Part shown: positions 63,275-64,000 of the stretch, one piece after another
Layout: every line of letters starts with the position of its first letter
Numbering within the stretch: the first letter of the stretch is position 1
Source of the DNA: Streptomyces laurentii
Lineage (GTDB): Bacteria; Actinomycetota; Actinomycetes; Streptomycetales; Streptomycetaceae
Assembly: GCA_002355495.1 (NCBI GenBank)
Contig: AP017424.1
Coordinates: 5,955,501 to 6,019,500, forward strand
Direction: 5' to 3'
Length of the DNA: 64,000 nt
The notes under the pieces: model-generated
Database searches by the model: none
What the model was told of the DNA's origin: nothing
The model's input: only the letters and a program-made list of their open reading frames with translations
Program-made: the position numbers and the translations under genes

Positions 63275-64000
63275 GTGTCCAAACTGACCGACGTGCCCAA
63301 ACGGATCCTGATCGGGCGGGCCCTGCGCAGCGACAAGCTCGGGGAGACCCTGCTCCCCAAGCGGATCGCCCTACCCGTCTTCGCCTCCGACCCGCTTTCC
63401 TCGGTGGCGTACGCGCCCGGCGAGGTGCTCCTCGTCCTGTCCGTCGCGGGTCTGTCGGCCTACCACTTCAGCCCGTGGATCGCGTTGGCGGTCGTGGTCC
63501 TGATGTTCACGGTCGTCGCCTCGTACCGGCAGAACGTGCACGCGTACCCGAGCGGCGGCGGCGACTACGAGGTCGCCACCACCAACCTCGGCCCGAAGGC
63601 CGGACTGACCGTGGCGAGCGCCCTGCTCGTCGACTACGTCCTGACCGTCGCCGTGTCGATCTCCTCCGGCATCGAGAACCTCGGTTCCGCCGTGCCGTTC
63701 ATCGTCGAACACAAGACGATCTCGGCGGTCGTGGTCATCGTGCTGCTGACCCTGATGAACCTCCGGGGCGTCAAGGAGTCCGGCAGCCTCTTCGCCATCC
63801 CGACGTACGTCTTCGTCTTCGGCGTCTTCGTGATGATCCTCTGGGGCGCCTTCCGCGGCATCGTCCTCGGCGACACCATGCGCGCGCCCACCGCCGACTT
63901 CGAGATCAAGCCCGAACAGGGCGGACTCGCCGGATTCGCGATGGTCTTCCTGCTGCTGCGGGCCTTCTCCTCCGGCTGTGCGGCGCTCACCGGCGTCGAG
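63275..64000 (+). CDS. APC-family transporter, KimA-like potassium importer (partial)
   Basis: The first 242 codons of an amino acid-polyamine-cation superfamily transporter; the window ends within the gene. It begins VSKLTDVPKRILIGRALRSD, then LALPVFASDPLSSVAYAPGE-type sequence (here ALPVFASDPLSSVAYAPGE), SGGGDYEVATTNLG, and five membrane helices up to the cut end. The FASDPLSSVAYA and YEVATTNLGP motifs are those of the KimA/YdaO group, high-affinity potassium importers, rather than amino acid permeases. Its place beside two RCK proteins and near kdpDE supports a potassium role. In Bacillus kimA is itself controlled by a c-di-AMP riboswitch; none is seen here. Confidence 0.8.
   Translation, partial: MSKLTDVPKRILIGRALRSDKLGETLLPKRIALPVFASDPLSSVAYAPGEVLLVLSVAGLSAYHFSPWIALAVVVLMFTVVASYRQNVHAYPSGGGDYEVATTNLGPKAGLTVASALLVDYVLTVAVSISSGIENLGSAVPFIVEHKTISAVVVIVLLTLMNLRGVKESGSLFAIPTYVFVFGVFVMILWGAFRGIVLGDTMRAPTADFEIKPEQGGLAGFAMVFLLLRAFSSGCAALTGVE

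Overview
The window is a piece of chromosome from a streptomycete (genus Streptomyces or a very close relative). The DNA is very GC-rich with strong third-position GC. GTG and TTG starts are common. The gene set includes Streptomyces-specific markers: the sporulation regulator WhiH next to the principal sigma factor HrdB, the septation protein SepH, the CutR/CutS two-component pair, a DasR-type operator at ptsH, and many actinobacterial DUF proteins. From memory, the gene order follows the core region of the S. coelicolor chromosome around whiH-hrdB to dut-kdpDE. I saw no rRNA, tRNA, insertion sequence, prophage or CRISPR array.

Layout. 0-2.4 kb: a metallo-beta-lactamase-fold hydrolase and a divergent HxlR regulator, both frameshifted, then a Nudix-type regulator. 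2.4-8.6 kb: ABC ATPase/membrane fusion, whiH, hrdB, secreted trypsin-like protease. 8.8-17.8 kb: topoisomerase IV genes parE (+) and parC (-) flanking a DUF485/acetate-type symporter pair and a CobW GTPase. 18-22.4 kb: a pair of M16 peptidases, a c-di-AMP (ydaO) riboswitch driving an M23 wall peptidase, and ptsH with a DasR site. 22.6-28.3 kb: GNAT/acyl-CoA-synthetase-like protein, DUF5998, a phosphodiesterase, thymidine kinase. 28.5-31.9 kb: an unexplained three-gene cassette (small helical protein, 753-aa protein, lipoprotein) behind a perfect 16-bp palindrome. 31.9-41.3 kb: LysR/MFS pair, then YfhO, GT2 and polysialyltransferase-like genes (a likely surface-glycan set), a VOC protein and a sulfurtransferase. 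41.4-48.9 kb: sepH, a Pro/Thr-rich membrane protein, a sugar-lactone oxidase, MFS, ferrochelatase, inositol-phosphatase-type enzyme and a 57-aa ORF. 49.4-64 kb: cutRS, several DUF genes, a PaaI-type thioesterase with dut, an ABC ATPase, kdpD/kdpE without kdpFABC, an OB-fold protein, DUF3159, two TrkA-type RCK proteins and a KimA-like potassium transporter cut by the window end.

How the genes fit together. Most are housekeeping or developmental: transcription (hrdB), chromosome decatenation (parE/parC), cell division and sporulation (whiH, sepH), nucleotide supply (tdk, dut), heme (hemH), sugar uptake (ptsH), envelope stress (cutRS). Potassium and c-di-AMP form a recurring theme: riboswitch-controlled wall hydrolase, KdpD with a USP domain, RCK pair, KimA-like carrier.

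Quality warning. Six genes carry reading-frame breaks, mostly single-base changes in C or G runs. One lies in parE, which should be essential. Sequencing or assembly indels are the simplest explanation, so these genes should not be taken as true pseudogenes without read evidence.
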